From the NCBI RefSeq assembly GCF_013372165.1, contig NZ_CP053828.1, positions 868,001 through 932,000 on the forward strand: a DNA stretch of 64,000 bases, in the 5' to 3' direction. Positions 26,267 through 36,637 of the stretch are shown piece by piece. This DNA is from Campylobacter hyointestinalis subsp. lawsonii. GTDB lineage: Bacteria; Campylobacterota; Campylobacteria; Campylobacterales; Campylobacteraceae. A program made the position numbers and the translations under genes. Under the pieces are notes generated by a model. The model had not been told where the DNA came from, did not search any database, and saw only the letters and a list, made by a program, of their open reading frames with translations. The stretch's first letter is position 1. Each line of letters starts with the position of its first letter.

Positions 26267-27504
26267 AAGTATATTTTAAAACCTTTGGTTGCAGGACAAA
26301 TATCTACGACACCGAGCTTATGAAAAGCTATATTAAAAATGCAACTATCACAAACGACGAAAATCTAGCCGATATCATCATAGTAAATTCATGCACTGTA
26401 ACTAATGGTGCAGATAGCGGAGTAAGAAGCTATGTAAATGGTATGAAAAAGAGTGGCAAAAAGGTTATTTTGACCGGTTGTGGTGCTGTTAGCAAAGGCG
26501 AAGAACTATTTAAAAATAGTTCGGTTTTTGGCGTACTTGGAGCAAGTCATAAATCAAAAATCAATGATTTTTTAAATTTAGATAAACCATTTTTCGAGCT
26601 TGGAGATCTGAATTTTATAGATAAAAATATAATTAGCAACTATGAAAATCACACAAAAGCTTTTATAAAAATTCAAGAAGGTTGCGATTTTAAATGTAGT
26701 TATTGCATCATACCTTCAGTTAGAGGTTCTAGCAGAAGTATTGATGAGAAGATCATTTTAAAAGAAGCTATGACGCTAGCTGACAATGGCTACAACGAAA
26801 TAGTCCTAACAGGCACAAATATAGGAAGTTACGGCCATACAAACAACTCTAGTTTAGGAAAACTCTTGCAAAAACTAGGAATGATAAATGGCATAAAAAG
26901 AATTCGTCTTGGCAGTATAGAACCAAGTCAGATAGATGATAGTTTTAAAGAAATTTTGCACGAAACTTGGCTAGAAAAACACTTACATATAGCACTTCAG
27001 CATACAAGCCAAAGAATGCTTAATATTATGAAAAGACGAAATAAAGCTTTTAAAGATATTGAACTTTTTAATGAGCTTTCAAATTTAGGTTTTGCTTTGG
27101 GGACTGATTTTATCGTAGGGCATCCAGGAGAGAGCCAGGAGTTATGGGATGAGGCTCTAATAAATTTTAAAAAATTTCCACTCACTCATCTTCACGCTTT
27201 TATCTATAGCCCTAGAAGTGGCACTACTTCAGCACAGATGAAAATGGATGTAGATGGTATAACTGCGAAAAAAAGATTAAATATTTTAAAGGATATTGTT
27301 AGCGTAAATAATTTTGAATTTAGAAAAAAAGTCAAAACAGCTCTTGAAATTTTAGTTGAAAAGCAAGAAGCAAATGGGCTTTACGATGGATTTGATCAGT
27401 TTTATAACAAGATAAAGATCAAATCTAACAATGATATTTCAAAAGAGTGGATTAAAATCGAAAATTATGAGGTAAAAAGTGATGTCAATTATGCAGAAAT
27501 TTGA
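26263..27504 (+). CDS. mtaB: tRNA t6A37 methylthiotransferase MtaB
   Basis: A radical-SAM methylthiotransferase that converts t6A to ms2t6A at position 37. The N-terminal domain carries three cluster cysteines (FGCRTN, NSCTVT, TGCGAVS) and the radical-SAM motif is CDFKCSYCIIP. The shortened TRAM region at the C-terminus and overall 413 residues fit MtaB better than MiaB or RimO. The start is TTG overlapping the channel gene stop. The next gene starts 23 bp inside its 3' end. Confidence 0.85.
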   Translation: MKVYFKTFGCRTNIYDTELMKSYIKNATITNDENLADIIIVNSCTVTNGADSGVRSYVNGMKKSGKKVILTGCGAVSKGEELFKNSSVFGVLGASHKSKINDFLNLDKPFFELGDLNFIDKNIISNYENHTKAFIKIQEGCDFKCSYCIIPSVRGSSRSIDEKIILKEAMTLADNGYNEIVLTGTNIGSYGHTNNSSLGKLLQKLGMINGIKRIRLGSIEPSQIDDSFKEILHETWLEKHLHIALQHTSQRMLNIMKRRNKAFKDIELFNELSNLGFALGTDFIVGHPGESQELWDEALINFKKFPLTHLHAFIYSPRSGTTSAQMKMDVDGITAKKRLNILKDIVSVNNFEFRKKVKTALEILVEKQEANGLYDGFDQFYNKIKIKSNNDISKEWIKIENYEVKSDVNYAEI

Positions 27505-29134
27505 ATTAAATAAAAAAAATATAATTATAGTAGTTGGAATCATACTTTTTTTATTGCTTACTTTTGTAGCAGTTCGCAATAGTCCTAAAAATATAAATTT
27601 GATGCAGTATGACAATCTTTTGCAGTCAAATTCTATCCAAAATGCGGTTGTAGATGGCGATGAAGTCATACTTAAAGTTGGAAGTAGGAGTTATTGCGTT
27701 CTTAAAGATTCTATAAATTTAAATGAACTTGGTCAAAAAGTGGCTATAAAATCATCTGGAGATTTTAATATTTTTATTTGGATCTTGTTTTTTGCATCTT
27801 TGATTTTTGCCTTTTTTGGTTTTAAATTTATAAAAAAAGACTTACCAAAAGAGACTAAAAATAGTTTGCCACAAGATGATTTAAGCTCTATGGTCACATC
27901 TGCCATAACGCCTTCTATTTCAAATATTATGTTTAAAGATGTTGCTGGGATAGACGAAGTAAAAGTTGAGCTTATGGAGATAGTTGATTTCTTAAAAAAT
28001 CCAAAAGCGTATAAAGATTTGGGTATTAAAATGCCAAAAGGCGTGTTAATGGTAGGACCTCCTGGTGTCGGTAAAACGCTTGTGGCAAAAGCAGTCGCAG
28101 GAGAGGCAAATGTACCATTTTTTTACCAAAGTGGAGCAAGCTTTGTGCAGATCTATGTCGGAATGGGTGCAAAAAGAGTAAGAGAGCTATTTGCAAAAGC
28201 TAAAGCTTACGCTCCTAGTATCATATTTATCGACGAAATAGACGCTGCAGGAAAGACAAGGGGTGGTGGTAGAAGTGATGAGAGAGAAGCCACTTTAAAT
28301 CAGCTTCTTACTGAAATGGACGGCTTTGAAGACAACAGCGGAGTCATAGTCATAGCAGCAACAAACAAGATAGATGTTATAGACGAAGCTCTGCTTAGAA
28401 GTGGTCGCTTTGATAGGCGTATATTTTTAGGACTTCCTGATCTTAAAGATAGAACGGCTATATTAGAATCATATCTTAAAGATAAAAAGCATCAAGTAGA
28501 TATAGTAAATTTAGCTATGAATACTACAGGTTTTAGCGGAGCAGGGCTTGCGACTTTGACAAATGAAGCTGCTATCAATGCTTTTAGAAATAAAAGAGAT
28601 TTTTTAAATGAAGACGATTTTAACGAAGTTAAAAATAGGGTGCTTTTTGGAAAGAAAAAACTACATTCTTTAAGCAAAGATGAAAAAGAGATCCAATCTT
28701 TATATAAAGCTGCAAGAGCGGTTGTGGCTTATAAATTCGGTATTAAATTTGAACGGATCTCTCTTTTAGAAGATCATATTTTACAAAGTGATGATTTTTT
28801 AGAGTCAAAAACTATTTTGTTATCAAAGATAAAAGTTTTACTAGCTGGTATGGCTGCGCTTAGAGTTTATAAAAATGAGCTTTACACAAACTCAAATTTG
28901 GATTTAGTTGCTGCTAAAGAGATTGCTAGAAAGCTGATCTTTGACTACTCTATGAATGAAAAGTTTTCGTCAAATGATGCCGAAGTTAGCTCATTGCTAT
29001 GTGCTAGCTATAAAGATATGCTTGAGTTTATGGGGCAAATACAAGCAGAGCTATTTAAAGTGAGCAATTATCTTTTTAATAACGAGAGTATAGATATACA
29101 AACTATGAAAAATATAATAAAGGAGGATCAATGA
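27482..29134 (+). CDS. FtsH-like membrane AAA ATPase without the protease zinc motif
   Basis: Two N-terminal membrane helices (about 12-30 and 95-115) flank a small periplasmic domain, followed by an AAA module with Walker [10 protein letters not shown], pore loop [10 protein letters not shown], Walker B IIFIDEID and [23 protein letters not shown]. In true FtsH the next domain holds HEAGH; here the corresponding place reads [14 protein letters not shown], without either His or Glu. It is therefore expected to unfold or remodel membrane proteins but not to cleave them. ATG at 27482 has AGGT 8 nt upstream; a GTG is one codon earlier. A similar short FtsH homologue exists in Helicobacter. Confidence 0.8.
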   Translation: MSIMQKFELNKKNIIIVVGIILFLLLTFVAVRNSPKNINLMQYDNLLQSNSIQNAVVDGDEVILKVGSRSYCVLKDSINLNELGQKVAIKSSGDFNIFIWILFFASLIFAFFGFKFIKKDLPKETKNSLPQDDLSSMVTSAITPSISNIMFKDVAGIDEVKVELMEIVDFLKNPKAYKDLGIKMPKGVLMVGPPGVGKTLVAKAVAGEANVPFFYQSGASFVQIYVGMGAKRVRELFAKAKAYAPSIIFIDEIDAAGKTRGGGRSDEREATLNQLLTEMDGFEDNSGVIVIAATNKIDVIDEALLRSGRFDRRIFLGLPDLKDRTAILESYLKDKKHQVDIVNLAMNTTGFSGAGLATLTNEAAINAFRNKRDFLNEDDFNEVKNRVLFGKKKLHSLSKDEKEIQSLYKAARAVVAYKFGIKFERISLLEDHILQSDDFLESKTILLSKIKVLLAGMAALRVYKNELYTNSNLDLVAAKEIARKLIFDYSMNEKFSSNDAEVSSLLCASYKDMLEFMGQIQAELFKVSNYLFNNESIDIQTMKNIIKEDQ

Positions 29135-29661
29135 AAGCAAAAATCGGAATACTTACTTTAAGCGATAGAGCGAGTGCTGGAATTTACGAAGATAAAAGCG
29201 GTGCTGCTATAAAAGATATCTTAAGTCAGTGGATAACTAGCGAAGTAGAATTTAAATACCAAGTTATACCTGATGAATTTGATCAGATAGTTTTAAATTT
29301 AAAAAATATGTGCGATGATATAAAGTGCGATCTTATACTAACAACAGGAGGAACAGGTCCTGCTAGACGTGATGTTACACCAGAGGCGACTGAAGCAGTT
29401 TGCGATAAAATGATGCCTGGATTTGGTGAGCTTATGAGATCTACTAGCCTTAAATACGTCCCTACGGCTATACTTTCTAGACAAACTGCTGGCATCAGAG
29501 GCAAAACCCTTATCATAAACTTACCTGGACAGCCAAAAGCCATAAAAGAATGTTTAGAGCCTATATTTCCGGCTGTGCCTTACTGCCTAGATCTAATAGG
29601 TGCTGCATATTTGCAGACTGACGAAAGCAAAATAAAGGCTTTTAGACCAAAGAAGAAGTAG
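29131..29661 (+). CDS. mog: Molybdopterin adenylyltransferase Mog
   Basis: Mog adenylylates molybdopterin before MoeA inserts molybdate. The 176-residue protein begins KIGILTLSDRASAGIYEDKSG and has TTGGTGPARRDVTPEAT and NLPGQPKAI, all family signatures. It overlaps the FtsH-like gene by 4 bp. moeA is 8 kb away on the other strand. It ends 1 bp from the convergent glycosyltransferase gene. Confidence 0.93.
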   Translation: MKAKIGILTLSDRASAGIYEDKSGAAIKDILSQWITSEVEFKYQVIPDEFDQIVLNLKNMCDDIKCDLILTTGGTGPARRDVTPEATEAVCDKMMPGFGELMRSTSLKYVPTAILSRQTAGIRGKTLIINLPGQPKAIKECLEPIFPAVPYCLDLIGAAYLQTDESKIKAFRPKKK

Positions 29662-29662
29662 G

Positions 29663-30646
29663 CTATCTATATCTGAGCTTGATGATTTTTGGGTATAATT
29701 TTGGAAAAAATCTATAAAGGTAGTAAAGAATCTTTAGCTTTAAACTAAGATATTTAAATCCTTTGCTTTTAAAAGCTGATCTTATATCTGCACAAGCAAA
29801 CTCTAAGGCTTTTTGATACTCTTTAAAGCTATATGGTTCTATACTTAAAGCAGCGTCATAGCGAAGATGTAAAAAGTAGCATTCCAAATACTCTTCTTGT
29901 TTTTTTGTTTTTTTAAATTTAGAAAAAAATTCTCTCAGGTCAAGTTCGCATTTTCTAACATCTTCAAAGTTTTTAAATTTCATATTTTTAGAGCTGTTAT
30001 TAAGACCAACTCTGTAGCTATAAACGCTTTCATTTATTTTTACGATTTTTTGTGAAAGCCATAGTATTTTTGCACTTAAATTTGAGTCTTCGGCTATAAA
30101 GATATCTTCTAAAAATAGTAGATTGTTTTCTTTTATAAGGCTAGTTTTTATGAGTTTAGCGCACATTGTAGGAAATATGCTTTTAGCATTGTTGATAGTA
30201 AAATAATCAAATAAAAAACTCTCTTTATCAAGTAATCCGCCATCACAAATATAATTATTTATTTTAGTAGTATATCCGTCTTTGTAGGTATTAAAATCTC
30301 CAAAAACAGTGTCGGCATCGTATTTTTTTGCCGCTTCATAAAATTTAGATAAGCTATCTTTTGCGGCAAAATCATCGCTATCTAAAAACGCCAAATACTC
30401 GCCTTTGGCTAATTTTATACCGGCATTTCTAGCTGCACTCGCACCGCTGTTTTTCTGATCTATGACAACAAGGCGGCTATCGATATTAGCAAATTTATTT
30501 AAGATTTTTAGAGTATCGTCACTGCTTCCATCATTGATCGCTATAACTTCTATATCTTTAAAGCTTTGATTTAGCAGTGACTCTAAACACTCTTTTAAAA
30601 ATCTCTCCGCGTTAAAGCAAGGGATTATCACGCTAATTTTTGGCAC
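29663..30646 (-). CDS. Family 2 glycosyltransferase
   Basis: The N-terminal half is a GT-A fold: VIIPCFNAERFLKECLESLL, INDGSSDDT, AARNAGIKLAKGEYLAFLDSDD with the metal-binding DSD. The C-terminal third is helical and basic. It probably adds a sugar to lipooligosaccharide, capsule or another glycan; donor and acceptor cannot be predicted. It is the last gene of the aspB transcription unit, overlapping it by one base. Confidence 0.85.
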   Translation of the reverse strand: MPKISVIIPCFNAERFLKECLESLLNQSFKDIEVIAINDGSSDDTLKILNKFANIDSRLVVIDQKNSGASAARNAGIKLAKGEYLAFLDSDDFAAKDSLSKFYEAAKKYDADTVFGDFNTYKDGYTTKINNYICDGGLLDKESFLFDYFTINNAKSIFPTMCAKLIKTSLIKENNLLFLEDIFIAEDSNLSAKILWLSQKIVKINESVYSYRVGLNNSSKNMKFKNFEDVRKCELDLREFFSKFKKTKKQEEYLECYFLHLRYDAALSIEPYSFKEYQKALEFACADIRSAFKSKGFKYLSLKLKILYYLYRFFPKLYPKIIKLRYR

Positions 30647-31815
30647 TATTTTTTATAACTTTCTACAAATTTCGCTATTTTATCAATTCCCTTTTTTATG
30701 CTATCCATATCACAAGCAAAACTTAGTCTAAAGTATCCATCCATACCAAATCCTATGCCTGGCACAGTAGCTACTAGGGCTTTTTCTAATAGCTCTTTGC
30801 AAAATTTCATTGAGTCTGGCTCTACTTCTTTACAATTTACAAATAAATAAAAAGCACCATCAGGCTTTACTACATTAAGTCCTTTTATGGCATTTATGGC
30901 ATCTACTGCGTAGTCGCGACGTTCTATGAATTTAGAACGCATAAACTCTATATCTTTATCCGCCTCTCCAAGCAAAGCAGGCACAGCTCCACATTGAACT
31001 ATGCTTGAAATATTGCTAGTGCTTTGACTCTGTAGTTTTTTAACCGCTGAATTTATATCATCAATAACACTAGCCATATATCCAAATCTCCAGCCCGGCA
31101 TAGCTCCGCATTTGCTAAGACCATTTATAGTTATGGTGCGTTTAAACATATCAGGGCTTATACTAGCTGTAGCTACGAACTCACCATTATATGTAAGTTT
31201 TTCATAAATTTCATCACTTAAAACAACGATATTTGTACCTTCTAAAACTTTTGCTATGGCTTCAAGTTCAGTTTTTGTATAAACGCCACCGCATGGGTTA
31301 CTAGGGCTGTTTAACACAATAGCTTTTGTTTTTGGAGTGATAGCTTTTTTTAAAGCTTCACTTGTGAGTTTAAATTTACTACTTTCATCTGTTTGAACTA
31401 TGACAGGAGTTCCGCCACTAAATTTAACTATCTCAGGATAGCTTACCCAGTATGGAGACGCTATGATGACTTCATCACCTTCATCTATAATACATTGAAA
31501 GACATTAAATAAAGAGTGTTTAGCTCCTACATTTGTGATGATTTGGCTTGTTTTATACTCTAAGCCATTATCTCTTTTTAGTTTTGTAGCGATTGCTTCT
31601 AATACTTCAGGCGTACCAGGGACAGGCGTATATTTGCCACAACCATTGTCTAATGCTCTTTTTACCGCATCTTTTATAACATTTGGTGTATCAAAATCAG
31701 GTTCGCCAGCACTAAAGCTTATGACATCTTTTCCATCTGCTTTCATCTCTTTAGCTTTTGAGCTTATGGCTATAGTTAGGCTCTCTGAAAGCACTCCTAT
31801 TTTTTTAGACAACAT
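30646..31815 (-). CDS. aspB: Aspartate aminotransferase (class I)
   Basis: A 389-residue PLP-dependent enzyme exchanging amino groups between aspartate and 2-oxoglutarate. Motifs: SAGEPDFDTP, NVGAKHSLFN, LNSPSNPCGGVY, LSDEIYEKLTY and the Schiff-base lysine in INGLSKCGAMPGWRFGY. Closest type is the Ib subgroup of aspartate aminotransferases. ATG has AAGGAG upstream. cysE lies 3 bp upstream on the same strand. Confidence 0.9.
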   Translation of the reverse strand: MLSKKIGVLSESLTIAISSKAKEMKADGKDVISFSAGEPDFDTPNVIKDAVKRALDNGCGKYTPVPGTPEVLEAIATKLKRDNGLEYKTSQIITNVGAKHSLFNVFQCIIDEGDEVIIASPYWVSYPEIVKFSGGTPVIVQTDESSKFKLTSEALKKAITPKTKAIVLNSPSNPCGGVYTKTELEAIAKVLEGTNIVVLSDEIYEKLTYNGEFVATASISPDMFKRTITINGLSKCGAMPGWRFGYMASVIDDINSAVKKLQSQSTSNISSIVQCGAVPALLGEADKDIEFMRSKFIERRDYAVDAINAIKGLNVVKPDGAFYLFVNCKEVEPDSMKFCKELLEKALVATVPGIGFGMDGYFRLSFACDMDSIKKGIDKIAKFVESYKK

Positions 31816-31818
31816 TTT

Positions 31819-32514
31819 TTACTCCTTTATCGAATTTATATACTGCTTATAACACTCATTTAAATCATTTTCGGATTTACAAATATTTTCATTATTTTTT
31901 GAAATTTCTTTTTCTAGCAACTCTATCTTTTTTATAAGATATCCAAGCATCTCTTTTGTTATGTCTGGAAGTTTGTTGTGTTCTAATGGTTTAGCGCAGC
32001 CGCCGACTGCTCTAGCAGGAACTCCCACGGCAGTACAATTAGGTGCTACATCTTTTACGACGACAGAATTTGCTCCTATTTTAGAGCCTTTTCCTATGGT
32101 TATATCTCCAAGTATTTTAGCTCCAGCTCCTACTACTACGCCATCTTCTAAAGTAGGGTGCCTTTTACCTTTATCAAGACTAACTCCGCCAAGAGTAACG
32201 CCTTGATATATTAAACAATCATTTCCTATAACAGCAGTTTCTCCTATCACGACTCCAGTTGCGTGGTCTATGAAAACTCTTCTGCCTATATTTGCGGCAG
32301 GATGGATATCTACTCTAGTTAAAAAATTACTAACTCCAGCAAGCATTCTAGCCATATTGTGCCATTTTTTCTCCCATAAAAGATGAGTAAAACGGTAATT
32401 TACTATAGCCCAAACACCTGGATAGTTAAATACAAGCTCCCAAAAGCATCTATATGCTGGGTCTTGCACTTTAGGCTGACTTAAATCTTCTTTTATAATA
32501 CTCCAAAAACCCAT
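31819..32514 (-). CDS. cysE: Serine O-acetyltransferase
   Basis: CysE makes O-acetylserine for cysteine synthesis. The 231 residues have an alpha-helical N-terminus and a left-handed beta-helix of hexapeptide repeats with DIHPAANIGRRVFIDHATGVVIGE (His/Asp catalytic pair) and VTLGGVSLDKGKRHPTL. The C-terminal part beyond about 195 is a charged, possibly coiled tail. It is in a run with speA and aspB. Confidence 0.94.
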   Translation of the reverse strand: MGFWSIIKEDLSQPKVQDPAYRCFWELVFNYPGVWAIVNYRFTHLLWEKKWHNMARMLAGVSNFLTRVDIHPAANIGRRVFIDHATGVVIGETAVIGNDCLIYQGVTLGGVSLDKGKRHPTLEDGVVVGAGAKILGDITIGKGSKIGANSVVVKDVAPNCTAVGVPARAVGGCAKPLEHNKLPDITKEMLGYLIKKIELLEKEISKNNENICKSENDLNECYKQYINSIKE

Positions 32515-32516
32515 AT

Positions 32517-34358
32517 TTATCCTATCGTTTTTAAGTAGCCATTATCATTTAAAAATAGATACAATTCACCTAAAATATGTTTTTTTTGTTTTTCATCTAC
32601 TAAAGTAGAGTTTTCTATCTTTTCGTTTAAAGTATCTCTGATAGCGTGTATATCGTAGTCTAAATCCTCTAAGATATCCATAATGGATTGCGACTCTAAT
32701 ATATTTTTTATCTCATAATTTCCATTTTCATCAAATATGATAGTCGCTTCAGTAGGATGGGTAAAGAGATTGTGCTTCATACCAAGTACTTCTTGATACG
32801 CCCCAACTAAGAAAAATCCTAAGAAATACTCCTCTTTTTCTACATCTACATCATGTAAAAATAGCGGATTTTTATTTGCATCAAAGCTTATCTCTCCATC
32901 GCTATCACAAGTTATGTCCCAAATGGACGCCGATAAAGTAGGGCGCTCATCAAGTCTATCTAAAGGCATTACTGGAAAGTTTTGCCCAAGACCCCAAAAA
33001 TCAGGCAAACTTTGAAACATAGAGAAATTTACTAGGTATCTTTCTTGAATTTCTTCTTGAATTTTAAGAAGCTCAGCGTAGTTTTGTTTATTGCCTAGCA
33101 TTGAGATCGATTTTTTCATAATGAGATGCACTAAGATCTCAGAGTTTGAGCGATCCTGTAGATCAACATAGCCAAGGTCAAATAGCGTCAAAACGCTTTC
33201 CATGTGGGCTATACTATCGTGAAGATACTCTATGGCGTTACTAGGTTTTATGTTAGTATAAAGATCATAAAGCTCACTGATCAAAGGAGGGTTGTTCTTT
33301 TTTAGCACAAGCTTTTCTTCTGTATATTCTTGACTAAATAATTCAAGCACGGGAGCTACTAAAACAGCGTGATTTGCAGCTATATATCTGCCACTTTCTA
33401 TGAAAATATCAGGTTCTACTTCGTTTTTTTGATTTGCTATAGTTTTTAGCAGATAAACGACGTCATTTGCATACTCTTTTAATGTATAGTTTCTGCTAGG
33501 ATGCTCTTTAAACTGCGAATACTCTATAGCTAAACCGCCACCTAAATTTATAGCTTTTAAATTTAAAGCTCCCATTTTTCTAAGCTCTGCGTATATATTT
33601 CCAGCTTCTACTAGGGCTTTTTTGAGTGGATGAATTTCATTTATTTGACTTCCGATATGAAAATGTATCATTGTGAATTGTTCTATTAGATCATTTTCTT
33701 TTAGCAAATTTACTGCTTCAATAAGCTCTGTTGATGTTAAGCCAAATTTGGAATTTATTCCGCCACTTTTTGCCCAGACGCCAGTTCCACTGCTATGAAG
33801 TCTGATTCTAAGGCCGATATTTGGTTTTGGCTTAAATCTCTCTTTGGCAGTCGCGATGATGGCTTCAAGTTCGTTTAATCCCTCTATGGTAAGAGTGATG
33901 TTGTGTCCCATTTCAGCAGCGATAAAGCCGATATCTATAAGCTCTTTATCTTTAAAGCCATTTACTGTGATCGGCGCGCTATGATTGTTATATGCCATAG
34001 CAAGTAGAAGTTCAGCCTTACTTCCTGCTTCCAAGCCATATCCGTAAGGCTCGCCTAATTTAGTCAAATTTTCTACAAAACCGGGGTATTGATTTACTTT
34101 TAAAGGATAAACCGCGTTAAAACTTCCTGAATAATCAAATTCCTTTTTTGCACGATCAAAACTAGTATAAACTTGAACTATCTGCTTTTTAATCAAGTGT
34201 GGAAATCTTAGTAAAAGAGGGCCTCTATATCCGTCGTTTCTTATCTCTTTTACTATGTCGATGATAGCTGGTTTAAAGTCGGTATTTAGGCAAATTTTCC
34301 CGCTATCAATTATAAAATTAGAATCCCCCCAAAGGCTAAGCCCATAATCATTTATCAT
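32517..34358 (-). CDS. speA: Biosynthetic arginine decarboxylase
   Basis: SpeA decarboxylates arginine to agmatine for polyamine synthesis. The 613-residue enzyme belongs to the fold III PLP family: the PLP lysine is in VYPLKVNQYPG, and GLEAGSKAELLLA, HFHIGSQI, NLGGGLAIEY and ESGRYIAANHAV follow. The C-terminal WDITCDSDGEI region holds the substrate-binding Cys-Asp. It overlaps hisS by 4 bp. No agmatinase is visible nearby. Confidence 0.95.
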   Translation of the reverse strand: MINDYGLSLWGDSNFIIDSGKICLNTDFKPAIIDIVKEIRNDGYRGPLLLRFPHLIKKQIVQVYTSFDRAKKEFDYSGSFNAVYPLKVNQYPGFVENLTKLGEPYGYGLEAGSKAELLLAMAYNNHSAPITVNGFKDKELIDIGFIAAEMGHNITLTIEGLNELEAIIATAKERFKPKPNIGLRIRLHSSGTGVWAKSGGINSKFGLTSTELIEAVNLLKENDLIEQFTMIHFHIGSQINEIHPLKKALVEAGNIYAELRKMGALNLKAINLGGGLAIEYSQFKEHPSRNYTLKEYANDVVYLLKTIANQKNEVEPDIFIESGRYIAANHAVLVAPVLELFSQEYTEEKLVLKKNNPPLISELYDLYTNIKPSNAIEYLHDSIAHMESVLTLFDLGYVDLQDRSNSEILVHLIMKKSISMLGNKQNYAELLKIQEEIQERYLVNFSMFQSLPDFWGLGQNFPVMPLDRLDERPTLSASIWDITCDSDGEISFDANKNPLFLHDVDVEKEEYFLGFFLVGAYQEVLGMKHNLFTHPTEATIIFDENGNYEIKNILESQSIMDILEDLDYDIHAIRDTLNEKIENSTLVDEKQKKHILGELYLFLNDNGYLKTIG

Positions 34359-35584
34359 AACACTTCCTTAAGATCATCTAAACTTAGACGTTTTTCATCT
34401 TTGTTTTCTAAATTTTTATACCAAATTTCGCCGTTTTTGGCTTCATCTTCGCCTATACATAAAAATATTTTAGCAAGTTTTTTGTCTGCTAAATTTAGAT
34501 GTTTATTTAGACTTTTTGCTTCATAAGAAATTTCAACTTTATGTTTTTTTCTAAGATTAAATCCAAGAGAATAAATTTGTTTTATATATTTTTCATCTAA
34601 AGCGCAGATATAAATTCCATCTCTTTTTGGAGCAAACTCTTTTTGCTTGAGTATCTCCATTATGCGCTCACAACCCATAGCAAAGCCTATGGCAGGAGTA
34701 GGTTTTCCGCCTAAAAACTCAGTGAGTTTATCATATCTTCCGCCACCTGCGACTGCACTTTGAGAACCTATCTCATCGCTCACAAACTCAAAAGCAGTTT
34801 TGCAGTAGTAGTCTAGCCCACGCACGAGCTTAGGATCTACTTCAAATTTGATTTTGTTTTGTATTAATATTTCTTTTAAATTTGAAAAGTCTTTTTCGCA
34901 CTCTTCATTTAAATTTTCAGTGATAAGTGGAGCATTTTTTAACAACATCTGACAATGCTCTTTTTTACAATCAAGTATGCGGATCGGATTTGTTTCAAGC
35001 CTTCTGTTGCAGTCTTCGCATAGTTCATTTTTATTTGCTTCTATAAATTTAATAAGTTTTTGTCTGTATTTTGGCATACAGTCGCTATCGCCTAGCGAAT
35101 TTAGTTTTAGAGTGGCTTTTATACCAAGTTTATTTAAAATTTCACCCACCATTAGTATAATGCTAGCATCTTCATATACGCTAGATTCACCAAAACACTC
35201 TACACCAAACTGATGAAATTCACGCAAACGTCCTCTTTGCGGTCTTTCATATCTAAACATACTTCCGTGATAGAAGTATTTTTTAACCCCACCGGCTTTA
35301 TCAAATTTAGCTTCTATAAAAGCGCGAACTACTCCAGCAGTTCCTTCTGGTCTTAAACATACGTCATTACCGCCTTTGTCGATAAACTGATACATCTCTT
35401 TTTGGGCTATATCGCTACTTTCGCCTACACTTCTTTTAAAAAGCCCGGTTTCTTCCATTTTTGGAGTTTCGCAAAATTCATAACCATAATTTTTGGCAAC
35501 ACTTTCACAAATTTCTATTATAAATTTATAAAGTTTTCCATCATCATCAAGTAGATCTTTCATTCCGCGAAGTGCATTTATCAT
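34355..35584 (-). CDS. hisS: Histidyl-tRNA synthetase
   Basis: A class II synthetase of 409 residues: ALRGMKDLL near the N-terminus, motif 2 MFRYERPQRGRLREFHQFGVE, the histidine-specific RGLDYYCKTAFE, motif 3 AIGFAMGCERI, then an anticodon-binding domain. It overlaps tmk and speA by 4 bp each, indicating an operon coaD-tmk-hisS-speA. Confidence 0.97.
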   Translation of the reverse strand: MINALRGMKDLLDDDGKLYKFIIEICESVAKNYGYEFCETPKMEETGLFKRSVGESSDIAQKEMYQFIDKGGNDVCLRPEGTAGVVRAFIEAKFDKAGGVKKYFYHGSMFRYERPQRGRLREFHQFGVECFGESSVYEDASIILMVGEILNKLGIKATLKLNSLGDSDCMPKYRQKLIKFIEANKNELCEDCNRRLETNPIRILDCKKEHCQMLLKNAPLITENLNEECEKDFSNLKEILIQNKIKFEVDPKLVRGLDYYCKTAFEFVSDEIGSQSAVAGGGRYDKLTEFLGGKPTPAIGFAMGCERIMEILKQKEFAPKRDGIYICALDEKYIKQIYSLGFNLRKKHKVEISYEAKSLNKHLNLADKKLAKIFLCIGEDEAKNGEIWYKNLENKDEKRLSLDDLKEVL

Positions 35585-36159
35585 ATAAATTTCCTTATCT
35601 CTTCTTGTATTTGACTTACGCTAAGCCCTGCGTCTATCTCTAAAACATTAAATTTTAAGTCGGCGAATATTATACTCATAAATCCTTGAACTCTCATTAA
35701 ATATTCAACGCCTCGTTTTTCGATATCATCACTATTTCCACGCGTAAAAAGTCTATTTTTGATAAGCTCTTCATTTGCTTTTAAAAAGATAAATTTATCC
35801 CCTAGATCTTCGTTTAATGCAAATTTATTTAAATTTAAAAGTTCGCTTATATCAAGATTATCGTCATTTGCCATAGCATAAGCTATTCCGGATATAAATC
35901 CTCTGTCACTTAAAACCAAATTTCCGTAATTTGGCTTAATAACTTTTTCGTAATGTTCGGCACGATCTGCTAAAAATAGTAAAATTTCAGCTTTATTGCA
36001 AATTTTACTAGCATTTTTAAGTAAAAATTCCCTTACCCAAGAACCAAACTCAGTTCCGCCAGGCTCTTTTGTGATAATGGCATTAGGTTTAAATTCCTTT
36101 AAAAGAGAAATTTGAGTAGATTTTCCGACACCGTCGATACCTTCAAATGTTATTAACAT
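35581..36159 (-). CDS. tmk: Thymidylate kinase
   Basis: Phosphorylates dTMP to dTDP. The 192 residues show the P-loop FEGIDGVGKST, TKEPGGTEFG, DRAEHYEKVI and SDRGFISGIAYA. The LID region contains the basic GNSDDIEKRG. Slightly shorter than the usual ~205-210, as is common in Campylobacter. It overlaps coaD by 7 bp and hisS by 4 bp. Confidence 0.95.
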   Translation of the reverse strand: MLITFEGIDGVGKSTQISLLKEFKPNAIITKEPGGTEFGSWVREFLLKNASKICNKAEILLFLADRAEHYEKVIKPNYGNLVLSDRGFISGIAYAMANDDNLDISELLNLNKFALNEDLGDKFIFLKANEELIKNRLFTRGNSDDIEKRGVEYLMRVQGFMSIIFADLKFNVLEIDAGLSVSQIQEEIRKFI

Positions 36160-36632
36160 TTTTCACCTTTTATATTGTCTAAAACAGTTTTTGGAACTAA
36201 ATTTGTTATATCGCCACCATGCGTAAGAACTGAGCGAACTATGGAGCTTGATATAAATGCGTTTTTAAGGCTCGGCATAAAATATATAGTTTCAAACTCA
36301 CTCCATAAAGAAGCGTTTGCATAGCCTATTTGTAGCTCATACTCAAAGTCGCTTACTGCACGAAGACCCCTAACTACGGTATTTATACCATTTGATTTTG
36401 CAAAATCAACAAGCAAGTTATCAAAGCCCATGACTTCTACGTTTGCTATGGAGCTAGTCGCTATTTTTGCCAAATGCAATCTTTTATCATAACAAAAATA
36501 GGGCGTTTTACTCTCATTTAGTGCAACTGCTACTATGACTTTGTCAAAAACTTTACAAGCTCGCTTGATGACGTCCATATGTCCGTTTGTGATAGGATCA
36601 AAAGTCCCTGGATATATACAAGATTTATTCAT
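36153..36632 (-). CDS. coaD: Phosphopantetheine adenylyltransferase
   Basis: Catalyses the penultimate step of coenzyme A synthesis. The 159-residue protein has the nucleotidyltransferase motif YPGTFDPITNGHMDVI with T/HxGH, RGLRAVSDFEYE, and SSSIVRSVLTHGGDI near the C-terminus. flgA ends 5 bp upstream on the same strand. Confidence 0.96.
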   Translation of the reverse strand: MNKSCIYPGTFDPITNGHMDVIKRACKVFDKVIVAVALNESKTPYFCYDKRLHLAKIATSSIANVEVMGFDNLLVDFAKSNGINTVVRGLRAVSDFEYELQIGYANASLWSEFETIYFMPSLKNAFISSSIVRSVLTHGGDITNLVPKTVLDNIKGEKC

Positions 36633-36637
36633 TATTT

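Noticed and set aside
34321-34340. C6 run near the start of speA as a possible phase-variable tract
   Set aside because: Six bases is too short to expect frequent slippage, and the gene is a housekeeping enzyme in frame.
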